A stretch of DNA of 64,000 nucleotides from JBCCGR01 sp039029195 (lineage in GTDB: Bacteria; Pseudomonadota; Alphaproteobacteria; Rhizobiales; Rhizobiaceae): contig JBCCGR010000012.1 of assembly GCA_039029195.1 (NCBI GenBank), positions 37,507 through 101,506 of the forward strand, in the 5' to 3' direction. Below are positions 51,142 through 59,346 of this stretch, one piece after another (the first letter of the stretch is position 1; every line of letters starts with the position of its first letter). The position numbers and the translations under genes were made by a program. The notes under the pieces are model-generated. The model was not told where the DNA came from. It saw only the letters and a list, made by a program, of their open reading frames with translations, and ran no database searches.

Positions 51142-51960
51142 ATGTGTGATCTGTGCATAATTGAATCAGTGAAGGAGCGCATGCTCTCGCGTCGAAACCT
51201 GTTTAAAGCAGGTGCAGTCGGTGCTGCGGCACTTGCTGTCAGCGGCTCGTTCAATGCGCCTGCTCTGGCAGACGGTCACTCCTCGGTGGAAGACCTAACC
51301 CACGAGCTTCACGCAGAGTTTCCAACCTATTTTGGTGCGCCTGGATATTCTTCCGAACAGAAGTTCAACTACAATGAGCACAAGTTCAACCTGTTCGAGC
51401 TCAACATCAATGAGCACACCGGCACCCACATGGATGCCCCGCTTCACTTCAGCGAGAATGGACAGGCGGTGAACGAAATCCCTGTTGGCAACCTTGTTGT
51501 GCCGATCTGCGTGGTGGACATCCGGCAAAAGGCTGAAAACGACCCGGATGCACAGGTCACACCGGACGATCTCAAAGCCTGGACATCTGCGAATGGCGAT
51601 ATTCCCGTTAATGCCTGCGTGGCGATGCTTTCAGGCTGGGACAAGCACGTGAACTCCAAAAAGTTCCGCAATGTCGGTTCCGACGAAAAGATGCACTTTC
51701 CCGGCTTCCACGTGGAAGCTGCGAACATGCTGATGGAGAATACAAAGGCCATCGGCATGGCAGTCGATACCCTGTCGCTTGATCACGGCCCGTCAGGAGA
51801 CTTTGCAACGCACTACGCCTGGTTGCCCACCAATCGGTGGGGCCTCGAGAATGTCGCAAACCTCGATAAGCTCCCGGCCAAGGGCGCGACGCTGGTTGTG
51901 GGTGCACCGAAGCATCGCGGCGGATCCGGCGGACCAACCCGCCTGATCGCAATGGTCTAA
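51142..51960 (+). CDS. Tat-exported cyclase-family (kynurenine formamidase-like) hydrolase
   Basis: 272 residues. The N-terminus M-C-D-L-C precedes a twin-arginine signal S-R-R-N-L-F-K-A-G and a hydrophobic stretch, with a cut after ALA (about residue 43). The catalytic metal motif H-T-G-T-H-M-D-A-P is at 92-100, as in cyclase-type amidohydrolases, with D-T-L-S-L-D-H-G-P later. It would hydrolyse a formamide or lactone in the periplasm. The N-terminal C-x-x-C ahead of the Tat motif is unusual and may bind a cofactor before export. A GGAAACAGC site precedes the ATG. It is followed by a strong hairpin. Confidence 0.87.
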   Translation: MCDLCIIESVKERMLSRRNLFKAGAVGAAALAVSGSFNAPALADGHSSVEDLTHELHAEFPTYFGAPGYSSEQKFNYNEHKFNLFELNINEHTGTHMDAPLHFSENGQAVNEIPVGNLVVPICVVDIRQKAENDPDAQVTPDDLKAWTSANGDIPVNACVAMLSGWDKHVNSKKFRNVGSDEKMHFPGFHVEAANMLMENTKAIGMAVDTLSLDHGPSGDFATHYAWLPTNRWGLENVANLDKLPAKGATLVVGAPKHRGGSGGPTRLIAMV

Positions 51961-51964
51961 CCAG

Positions 51965-52010
51965 TTTTAGGGGTGGTCAGTACGGACCGCCCCTAAAACG
52001 GCTATATTTT
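51965..52010 (+). terminator. Terminator hairpin after the cyclase gene
   Basis: TTTTAGGGGTGGTC at 51965-51978 pairs with GACCGCCCCTAAAA at 51985-51998 (14 bp, one G-U), followed by GCTATATTTT. The 400-base gap to glnB has no gene; it also holds the sigma-54 promoter. Confidence 0.8.
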
Positions 52011-52237
52011 AACCAATCTGCCCAATTATTGGTCATTTTTTACCGGTTGATAGATGTTCGAACCGCAACGGCCGTCAATTTTATCTCGAAATCCGCAACG
52101 AATTCCCATCCGGTCCGCCTACATTTTGGCCACCCAGATGCCTACCCTGCTTGAATCCGTGCAAATGCACCCGCCGCGCGAGACGACAACGCAACAATCA
52201 GTCGATTTCAGACTAACTTTCACCTGAAAATCCAAAC

Positions 52238-52252
52238 TGGCACAGTTCATGC
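52238..52252 (+). promoter_or_regulatory. Probable sigma-54 promoter of glnB-glnA
   Basis: TGGCACAGTTCATGC has GG at -24 and GC at -12 with the exact 12-base spacing of the consensus TGGCACG-N4-TTGC (two mismatches elsewhere). Transcription would start near 52264, leaving about 98 bases before the glnB ATG. A palindromic GTGCAAATGCAC at 52159-52170, 68 bases upstream, could be an NtrC site, though the centre is shorter than usual. Confidence 0.72.
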
Positions 52253-52361
52253 TTTTCGCGATGTGAAGATGCGGAGTGCGGCCTCACTGAGGTCTCACAG
52301 CAGTCTCAAAAACAAGAATATCGCCCAGGCGTCGACCACCAATCAGGATTCGAAAAAGCCC

Positions 52362-52700
52362 ATGAAGAAAATTGAAGCGATCATCAAGCCATTCAAACTC
52401 GATGAAGTGAAGGAAGCTCTGCAGGAAGTTGGCCTTCAAGGGATCACCGTTACCGAAGCCAAAGGCTTCGGCCGTCAAAAAGGCCACACCGAGCTTTATC
52501 GCGGTGCAGAATATGTCGTGGACTTTCTGCCCAAGGTGAAAGTCGAAGTTGTGCTCAACGATGATGCGGTGGATTCCGCAATCGAAGCCATTCGCAAAGC
52601 CGCAGAAACCGGTCGCATTGGTGACGGTAAAATTTTCGTCTCAAGCGTAGAAGAAGTCATCCGCATCCGTACCGGCGAGCGCGGCCCGGACGCCATCTAG
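52362..52700 (+). CDS. glnB: Nitrogen regulatory protein P-II
   Basis: 112 residues. The T-loop Y-R-G-A-E-Y51-V-V-D-F-L-P includes the uridylylated tyrosine, and the ends M-K-K-I-E-A-I-I-K-P and R-T-G-E-R-G-P-D-A-I are standard. It senses 2-oxoglutarate, ATP/ADP and glutamine and controls GlnE and NtrB. Because glnA, not amtB, follows, it is GlnB and not GlnK. I used the ATG at 52362 and rejected a 33-residue longer frame upstream. A short TGCGCA/TGCGCA hairpin lies between glnB and glnA. Confidence 0.97.
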   Translation: MKKIEAIIKPFKLDEVKEALQEVGLQGITVTEAKGFGRQKGHTELYRGAEYVVDFLPKVKVEVVLNDDAVDSAIEAIRKAAETGRIGDGKIFVSSVEEVIRIRTGERGPDAI

Positions 52701-52799
52701 ACCGCCGACATTCAAGTTCATTGCGCATTTCTGCGCACCCGCAACAAGTACCCATTTGAAATTCGAACAAGCGAATTTTTGTCATAAGGAAGGACAATC

Positions 52800-54209
52800 A
52801 TGACAACTGCAGCTGATATTCTGAAAAAGATTAGCGACGAGGACATCAAGTTCATCGATCTGCGCTTCACCGACCCGCGCGGTAAGATGCAGCACGTGAC
52901 GATGGATTGCGCCGTCGTGGATGAAGACATGTTCGCTGATGGCGTCATGTTTGATGGTTCTTCCATCGCTGGCTGGAAGGCGATCAACGAATCCGACATG
53001 ACCCTGATGCCCGACCCGGCGACCGCTCATGTTGACCCGTTTTTCGCCCACTCCACGATGTCGATCTTCTGCGACATTCTCGATCCGGTCTCCGGTGAAG
53101 GCTACAACCGCGACCCGCGTATGACGGCCAAGCGCGCTGAAGCCTATGTTCAGTCCGAAGGTTTTGGCGACACCGTATTTGTTGGACCAGAAGCCGAGTT
53201 CTTCATGTTCGACGATGTTCGTTTTGCGTCCGACCCGTACAACACTGGCTTCAAGCTTGATCACTCCGAGCTGCCATCCAATATGGATACCGAATATGAA
53301 GCCGGCAACATGGGTCACCGCCCACGCACCAAAGGTGGCTATTTCCCGGTTCCTCCAATCGATTCCGCCCAGGACATCCGAGCAGAAATGCTCACCGTTC
53401 TGGCTGAAATGGGTGTTGCCGTTGAAAAGCATCACCACGAAGTGGGCGCTGCTCAGCACGAACTCGGCATGAAATTTGATGCGCTGACCCGTAACGCCGA
53501 CAAGATGCAGATCTACAAATATGCTGTGCACCAGGTTGCTCACGCCTATGGCAAAACCGCAACCTTCATGCCGAAGCCGATCTATGGTGACAACGGCACC
53601 GGAATGCACGTTCATATGTCGATCTGGAAAGACGGCAAGCCTCAGTTCGCCGGTAACGAATATGCCGGTCTTTCTGAGATGTGCCTCTATTATATCGGCG
53701 GCATCATCAAGCACGCTCGGGCGATCAACGCTTTCACCAACGCTTCAACAAATTCCTATAAGCGCTTGGTTCCAGGCTTTGAAGCACCGGTTCTGCTTGC
53801 CTATTCTGCTCGCAACCGCTCGGCTTCCTGCCGCATTCCGTTCGGGTCTTCGCCAAATGCGAAGCGCGTTGAAATCCGCTTCCCCGATCCAACCCAGAAC
53901 CCGTACCTCGGCTTCTCTGCAATGCTGATGGCTGGTCTTGACGGCATCAAGAACAAGCTTCACCCGGGCGATGCAATGGATAAGGACCTCTACGATCTTC
54001 CACCGGAAGAGCTGAAGGAAATCCCGACCGTTTGCGGTTCACTGCGTGAAGCACTCGAAGCACTCGATGCAGACCGTGACTTCCTGAAAGCCGGCGGTGT
54101 GATGGATGACGATCAGATCGATGCTTACATCGAACTGAAGATGGAAGAAGTCATCCGCTACGAGCACACCCCGCATCCGGTTGAATTCGACATGTACTAC
54201 TCTGTCTGA
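52800..54209 (+). CDS. glnA: Glutamine synthetase, type I
   Basis: 469 residues. It begins M-T-T-A-A-D-I-L-K-K-I and holds the beta-grasp region, M-F-D-G-S-S-I-A-G-W near residue 50, the metal region E-A-E-F-F near 130, N-G-T-G-M-H-V-H near 265, and the adenylylated tyrosine Y398 in K-D-L-Y-D-L-P-P-E-E. This is GSI-beta, regulated by GlnE. AAGGAAGG precedes the ATG by 5 bases. A strong terminator follows. With glnB it forms the classical rhizobial operon. Confidence 0.98.
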   Translation: MTTAADILKKISDEDIKFIDLRFTDPRGKMQHVTMDCAVVDEDMFADGVMFDGSSIAGWKAINESDMTLMPDPATAHVDPFFAHSTMSIFCDILDPVSGEGYNRDPRMTAKRAEAYVQSEGFGDTVFVGPEAEFFMFDDVRFASDPYNTGFKLDHSELPSNMDTEYEAGNMGHRPRTKGGYFPVPPIDSAQDIRAEMLTVLAEMGVAVEKHHHEVGAAQHELGMKFDALTRNADKMQIYKYAVHQVAHAYGKTATFMPKPIYGDNGTGMHVHMSIWKDGKPQFAGNEYAGLSEMCLYYIGGIIKHARAINAFTNASTNSYKRLVPGFEAPVLLAYSARNRSASCRIPFGSSPNAKRVEIRFPDPTQNPYLGFSAMLMAGLDGIKNKLHPGDAMDKDLYDLPPEELKEIPTVCGSLREALEALDADRDFLKAGGVMDDDQIDAYIELKMEEVIRYEHTPHPVEFDMYYSV

Positions 54210-54254
54210 TCACTCAGACAGTTGGGCGAGGTCCCCTCGCCCCACGCAAACATT

Positions 54255-54284
54255 GGGCCGTCTGAGTTTCAGGCGGCCCTTTTT
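54255..54284 (+). terminator. Intrinsic terminator of glnA
   Basis: GGGCCGTCTGA at 54255-54265 pairs with TCAGGCGGCCC at 54269-54279 (11 bp, one G-U), then TTTTT (54280-54284). Confidence 0.92.
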
Positions 54285-54330
54285 GTTGGAAAGCTCCCGC
54301 AGCCAGGCTCCATTTGCGTTTCGAAGAAAT

Positions 54331-56220
54331 TCATCGCGGCCTCAACGCATCTTCGAGCATCCGCGAAAACAGGGGCCTGAGTTCTTCCGCTCCCTCTTTG
54401 GAAACGTGCCGACCATCAAAATAGAGCGGTTTTCCACCTTTTACGTATCGGCACGCGGTCTCCGGGCAGAATATGGGTTGCAGTGAGTAAAGCCGGATCC
54501 GCTCCGGATATTTCTGTTGGAGCCTTTCAAGAAGCTGCCGCTCATCTCCAATGCGTTCCAGGTAGGTTGTTTGGCGAATGCCCGTCGCGTCCAAAGCTCC
54601 GCCGTTAAGTGCAGTTTTCGCACGTTGGCGTGGATCGTAGGACGGGTCGGTCGGAACTTTCTCCATCACGTGAACAGTCATACCGGCTGCAATGAACGCA
54701 CCAAAGTCGCGTTGCGCACGGTCCCTGGTGATTTCACCGGTGTTCCAGGACGCAATTGCGAAAACATCCTTGATGCCCATCGCTCTGGCCTGCTCTACGA
54801 CGGCGTCCCGTACGCTGTGGCTGCAAAACCGGGTGGTCCCATATTCGCCCAACATACAATTGCGCGCCGTCAGTTGAGCGGACACTCCTGCACTGTTTGC
54901 CAGCTCGCCTATCACTTCCTTCACCACATTTGCGTGCGAGTCACCATGAACCAACACACCTCCCTTGGCGGTGAGCGTGCCAATCGGGCAGATTTCCGCA
55001 CCGGGATTGAGCGCTGTAAAAACCTTGCCGCACCGAAACTGCGAGCTATGTGGTCCAGCGCTGAGATACGCCCGAATGTCATCCGGAAAGGTGTTAAGCA
55101 GGCCGCCTGTGGCAAATATTGACAGTGCCGCGACAACAATCAAGCCCGAGGACAAGCCACCAGCAAGGAGCAACCCTCTTGTGGTCGGAAACCATTGCCG
55201 CTGCCGGATGGGCTGCTCAATCCAGTGATAGGTCGCAACAGCTCCGACAAAAGCGACAAGGACCAAGATGCCGGCTTCCAGCGAGGTCGCTGCTCTCCCT
55301 GCATAAAGAAAGAACAGCGAAATCGGCGGCCAGTGCCACAGGTAAAATCCGTAGGAAATCCGCCCCACATAGGTGAGTGGTGCGAGACCCAAACCGGGTG
55401 AGGACAAACGCGAACGGTCGAACAGAAACAAGGCAATTGCAGTGGCAAAACACGTCAGAACTGACTGAATTCCGGGAAAAACAGCCGCGCGGTCGAAGGC
55501 AATCCCGCAATAAACAACGACGGCAATGCAGACATACGGCACGAACTGAAGCAGGCGGGCCTGCAATTCGCCAACACGCTGCGAAAGCAAATGCGCGCCA
55601 ATGCCGAGCGCAAATTCCCATGCGCGAAAGGGAAAGTGAAAGAACGCCGTTTTGGGACTTCGGGTTTCGACAATTGCACCAGCCGCAATTGAAACGAGAA
55701 TCATCAGAGTGATTGCAGGAACGAGAAGCCACCGGAGGCGCCGGAACATCAGGATGGCGATCGCAAACCCGATGTAAAATTGCTCTTCAACAGCGAGGCT
55801 CCATGTGTGGAGCAGCGGTTTGTTCAGCGCCGTACTGAAATATCCGCCCTCGTTCCAGAAAACGAGGTTTTGCAGGAACTGTGGCTGAACAAGGAGCGAC
55901 CAGCCAAAGGCAATCACTCGATCCGGCAACATGATCATCATTGCGGAGGCTGCCGTGAGACCAAGACAAACAATCAGCGCAGGCGCCAATCGTCGAACAC
56001 GCGCCAGATAAAACTCGGTCAGGGTCCGCTCCCCATGGATAAGGGGAAACAGATACGACCGGCTAATCACGAAGCCTGAGACAACGAAGAACATATCGAC
56101 GCCCACAAAACCGCCCGAAAAGGTGCGCGGCGCTGCATGGAACAACACGACGAGCATCACGGCGACAGCGCGAAGCGTGTCGATTTCGTCGATGTAGTGG
56201 GAGGGATTCGTGTGCCTCAT
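54331..56220 (-). CDS. OafA-type acyltransferase with SGNH domain
   Basis: 629 residues. The first 370 hold about ten membrane helices; the N-terminal I-D-T-L-R-A-V-A-V motif and V-D-M-F-F-V-V-S-G-F mark acyltransferase family 3, with H-T-W-S-L-A-V-E-E-Q-F-Y near residue 136. The C-terminal 220 residues form a periplasmic SGNH domain with V-H-G-D-S-H near residue 425 and D-G-R-H-V near 610. Such proteins acetylate or otherwise decorate O-antigen, peptidoglycan or other sugars. The acceptor is not known; no polysaccharide cluster lies nearby. It converges on glnA and follows the NptA-like gene on the same strand by 64 bases. Confidence 0.9.
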   Translation of the reverse strand: MRHTNPSHYIDEIDTLRAVAVMLVVLFHAAPRTFSGGFVGVDMFFVVSGFVISRSYLFPLIHGERTLTEFYLARVRRLAPALIVCLGLTAASAMMIMLPDRVIAFGWSLLVQPQFLQNLVFWNEGGYFSTALNKPLLHTWSLAVEEQFYIGFAIAILMFRRLRWLLVPAITLMILVSIAAGAIVETRSPKTAFFHFPFRAWEFALGIGAHLLSQRVGELQARLLQFVPYVCIAVVVYCGIAFDRAAVFPGIQSVLTCFATAIALFLFDRSRLSSPGLGLAPLTYVGRISYGFYLWHWPPISLFFLYAGRAATSLEAGILVLVAFVGAVATYHWIEQPIRQRQWFPTTRGLLLAGGLSSGLIVVAALSIFATGGLLNTFPDDIRAYLSAGPHSSQFRCGKVFTALNPGAEICPIGTLTAKGGVLVHGDSHANVVKEVIGELANSAGVSAQLTARNCMLGEYGTTRFCSHSVRDAVVEQARAMGIKDVFAIASWNTGEITRDRAQRDFGAFIAAGMTVHVMEKVPTDPSYDPRQRAKTALNGGALDATGIRQTTYLERIGDERQLLERLQQKYPERIRLYSLQPIFCPETACRYVKGGKPLYFDGRHVSKEGAEELRPLFSRMLEDALRPR

Positions 56221-56284
56221 CGAACGGTTATGGCACTATTTGAACGCGGATTTGCTACTCAATTTGACCCGATTGCCTGTCGCT

Positions 56285-57988
56285 CTATGAGCTTGGACTG
56301 GTTTCGGCTGAGAACCGCACGCGCCGCTCCGCTTTTTTGGTCAGACGGGAAGACCGCAACTCTCCGGCGCGTTCCAGCACCGGATAGGCGACCGAAATCA
56401 GGTGCGAGTTGATCCGCTTCAGATCGCGAATGATGTCGAGATGGATGGAGCTGGTGTTCAGACTGTGTTGAACACCGTCGCTCAAGCGGTCGAGATGGCG
56501 CTCGGTTCCAAAACGTTCGAGATTTCGAAACTCTGTCTTGCGAACAATCAACTCCCGTGCACTGTCGATATGGCCGGTCATGAAAGTGTTGAGCGAGAGT
56601 TCGAACGTGGATTCCACCATCTCGAAAATCTGGTCGAGATCCTTTTGACCTTCCGCCGAGAATAACAGCTTTGCGCGCTGTTTCTTCTCCGCCATTTCCA
56701 ACAAATTATTGTCGATGATGTCGCCCACATGCTCCAGATTGGTGGCGTAGTTGATGATGTCGACTGCGCGCAGGCTCAGTTCTTCCCCAATCTCCTGCGC
56801 CATCAGGCTCGCCAGATAGCGTTTTACCGAATCATTGAGCTCATCGACGATATCGTCGTCCTCGGCAATGTGACTGGAGAGCGCCGAACTCTGTCCATTT
56901 AGTGAAAGTCGGGCATCCGTCAGCATGCCACGCACCACGTCACCCATGCGCAAGGTCTCACGCGCAGCCGCTCCGATTGCCGCTGCCGGAGTTTGCCGCA
57001 GACCGCTGTCCAGAAACTGTGGTTGAACGCGAACGGCGTCCTCCTCGTCACCTTCCGGCAACATCACGGCGCACAGGCCAGAGATCACACTCGTGCCGCC
57101 AAAAAGCAGGACCACCAGCACTGCGTTGAAGAGAAGGTGGAACAATATGATCTGCTGAACCGGGTCCTGGCTGAACTGCGATAACCATGCGTGGACCGGA
57201 GCAACAGACAACAATGCTGCAAACGCAGCCAGTCCGCGGCACATCATATTGCCCAGCGGCAGGCGTCGAACGGATGCGGTCTCGCCGAATGTGGCGGAGA
57301 AGGCCGGAAGCGCCGCACCAATGTTGATGCCGATCAACACATACAACAGTTGCTCAACCGGGATATTGCCGCTGGTGGCCAGTGTCGCAACGAACAAGAC
57401 CATCGTCAGGCTGGAATGGGCAAGCCACGTCATGAAGAGACCGACGAGCACTGCAATCAGGATTTCTGAAGAGGCAGCGCGAATCAGCTCGCTCATCAAT
57501 GGACTGTCAGTGAGGGCACGAGCTCCCTCGCCCAGAACCTTGAGGCCCAGCAGAACCAGCCCCAGTCCAATCAGCAGGCGTCCTGCTGACTTGAGCACAT
57601 TGTTTCGCCCATCAAATGCCGCATGCAACACGCAGCCGGTGAACAATGGTAGTGGCCAGAATGCCTGTACGCCGAGCGAAAACAGGAAGACCGCGACCGC
57701 TGACCCAAGGTCCGCACCGAGAACCAGTGCCAGCGCCACGCCAGCCACCATGGTGCCCTGCGCAAGAAAGGAAGTCACAAGCAAGGTTGTCGCTGTCGCG
57801 CTTTGCAGCACGACACCAGCAAACAGTCCGGCAAGGTAGCTTTGGAAACGATTTTGGGCCCAACGGCCAAGGAAAACCGGCAGCCGGTCGCCTGCCGCAC
57901 GAATGATCCCTGTGCGCATCATTCGGCTGCCCCAAAGCAGCAGCCCGATGCCGCCGAGAATCAAAAATAGTGTCTGTGTTCCACTCAC
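56285..57988 (-). CDS. Na/Pi-cotransporter family protein with PhoU-like C-terminus
   Basis: 567 residues. The membrane part has two inverted repeats; the signature motifs are Q-S-A-T-A-T-T near residue 63 and the second repeat A-H-S-S-L-T-M-V. The last 200 residues form PhoU-like helices (V-V-R-G-M-L-T-D-A-R and others). Proteins of the NptA type move phosphate with sodium; in bacteria it may export phosphate or sense it. No pst genes are adjacent. The 64-base gap to the OafA-like gene suggests possible co-transcription. Confidence 0.9.
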   Translation of the reverse strand: MSGTQTLFLILGGIGLLLWGSRMMRTGIIRAAGDRLPVFLGRWAQNRFQSYLAGLFAGVVLQSATATTLLVTSFLAQGTMVAGVALALVLGADLGSAVAVFLFSLGVQAFWPLPLFTGCVLHAAFDGRNNVLKSAGRLLIGLGLVLLGLKVLGEGARALTDSPLMSELIRAASSEILIAVLVGLFMTWLAHSSLTMVLFVATLATSGNIPVEQLLYVLIGINIGAALPAFSATFGETASVRRLPLGNMMCRGLAAFAALLSVAPVHAWLSQFSQDPVQQIILFHLLFNAVLVVLLFGGTSVISGLCAVMLPEGDEEDAVRVQPQFLDSGLRQTPAAAIGAAARETLRMGDVVRGMLTDARLSLNGQSSALSSHIAEDDDIVDELNDSVKRYLASLMAQEIGEELSLRAVDIINYATNLEHVGDIIDNNLLEMAEKKQRAKLLFSAEGQKDLDQIFEMVESTFELSLNTFMTGHIDSARELIVRKTEFRNLERFGTERHLDRLSDGVQHSLNTSSIHLDIIRDLKRINSHLISVAYPVLERAGELRSSRLTKKAERRVRFSAETSPSS

Positions 57989-58123
57989 AGCGCGGACATT
58001 AGGTCAGATGGGGCTCGAAATGCAAATCCACTAATTGTATAAACCTAGTGGTTTTTCATATGGATAGTGGCCAATTATGACAGTTTGATGTCTCAAGCCT
58101 GACTGCCGGACATCCCTTCGCCA

Positions 58124-59158
58124 TCACGCTCGGTCGAGGTTGAAATCCTCTCTCAGCCGCAAATTGCCCATGAAGCCGAGACGGTCGCCATCCTGCAAAA
58201 CCAGCTCGCCATCTTCCCGGCGCCGTGTCGGAAAAGCGTTGCGATCAATCGCGCCCTCAAGCGTCATGGCAAAATCACGCATGAAGATTTCATTCTCAAA
58301 ATACCACGAATGACCAAGGCGCGCGGAGGCCTCAGCGTTGTTCGTCATGGATTGTTTGAAAACTTCGCCGCAATTAACGTTGACCGATTTGGGATGCGGA
58401 TCTCCGGGCAATCCGGAACGCCCGGCGCGGGGCGAAACGCCCAACCGCTTCGCATTCGATGCACCCAAAACAGCGTCGTAAGGGTTTGAATAGTTGGTCA
58501 GACGCATCAGCCGGTCGAACATCGCTCGCGATCCACGCGATGTCCGGCTGAGACTAGATGCGGAGAGATCGGCAGAAACAAACGCCACCTGCCCGACCCT
58601 CCAATGACTTCGGAAAAGATTGCCCTCGCTGACAGACTGGCGAAACGCTTCGCGGATCACATAAGCCCCGGTTGAGTGTCCCAGCAGATGAACGTTGGTC
58701 TGGCAGCCCGCGTCTTGTCCCTCTGAAAGGCGGCGAATTCCGCCCTCCACCAGATAGCGAGCGGTCGCCTTGGCGTCACTCCGATCCTCCAGATAGTTGA
58801 GCACGCTCTTTTCACTCGGCCAGTCAAAGCCGATCACAACGCCGACCCAGCCCTCATCGCTAAGGTTCCGGGCGATAGTGCGCTGGCGCGCCATGGCGTC
58901 GTCGATGCCGGTGTTGTAGCCGTGCACATAGACGAGCACATCACCGCAAATGCTGATGGAAGCCGGTCCCGGTTGACCATCGGCCAGATCGCGCACCTCG
59001 GAAATCCAGCGTGCAACGCCACGCCGCCCACGCAATTCATGGTCTGGTGCCGGCACGCCAGCACCGTCGGGAACCTTCAGATAGCGGGTGGGACCGGGTT
59101 CTCCATCAAAACGACCTCGGCGAACTCGGCGTGTGGTGATCATATAATCATGCGGCAT
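58124..59158 (-). CDS. Alpha/beta-hydrolase, DUF900 type
   Basis: 344 residues. The V-L-V-Y-V-H-G-Y-N segment near residue 75, nucleophile elbow L-L-G-H-S-T-G-A-Y near 160 and a late histidine fit the DUF900 esterases. Residues at the start (D-Y-M-I-T-T-R-R-V-R-R-G) contain a basic patch; no clear signal peptide. I selected ATG 59158, preceded by AGAGGAT; the longer frame from 59248 adds 30 doubtful residues. Substrate unknown. It diverges from parE, with 188 bases between starts. Confidence 0.8.
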   Translation of the reverse strand: MPHDYMITTRRVRRGRFDGEPGPTRYLKVPDGAGVPAPDHELRGRRGVARWISEVRDLADGQPGPASISICGDVLVYVHGYNTGIDDAMARQRTIARNLSDEGWVGVVIGFDWPSEKSVLNYLEDRSDAKATARYLVEGGIRRLSEGQDAGCQTNVHLLGHSTGAYVIREAFRQSVSEGNLFRSHWRVGQVAFVSADLSASSLSRTSRGSRAMFDRLMRLTNYSNPYDAVLGASNAKRLGVSPRAGRSGLPGDPHPKSVNVNCGEVFKQSMTNNAEASARLGHSWYFENEIFMRDFAMTLEGAIDRNAFPTRRREDGELVLQDGDRLGFMGNLRLREDFNLDRA

Positions 59159-59346
59159 GACTGATATCCTCTCGCTTGAAATGGACATCGCCATGTTATG
59201 TGACCCTGGATCGGACTTCTGTGCAGAATGCCAACCTGCCCGCCACAACGGTTTTGCGGTCCTCGCAATCCCGCTAATCTGCGGCTACATTGAGAGGAGC
59301 GATTCGAAGTTTGATATCGCGCCCGTCACACCGTAATCGAGACCCT

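Noticed and set aside
52782..53714. A 310-residue minus-strand frame within glnA
   Set aside because: It is the antisense of a highly conserved coding region; its length follows from codon bias.
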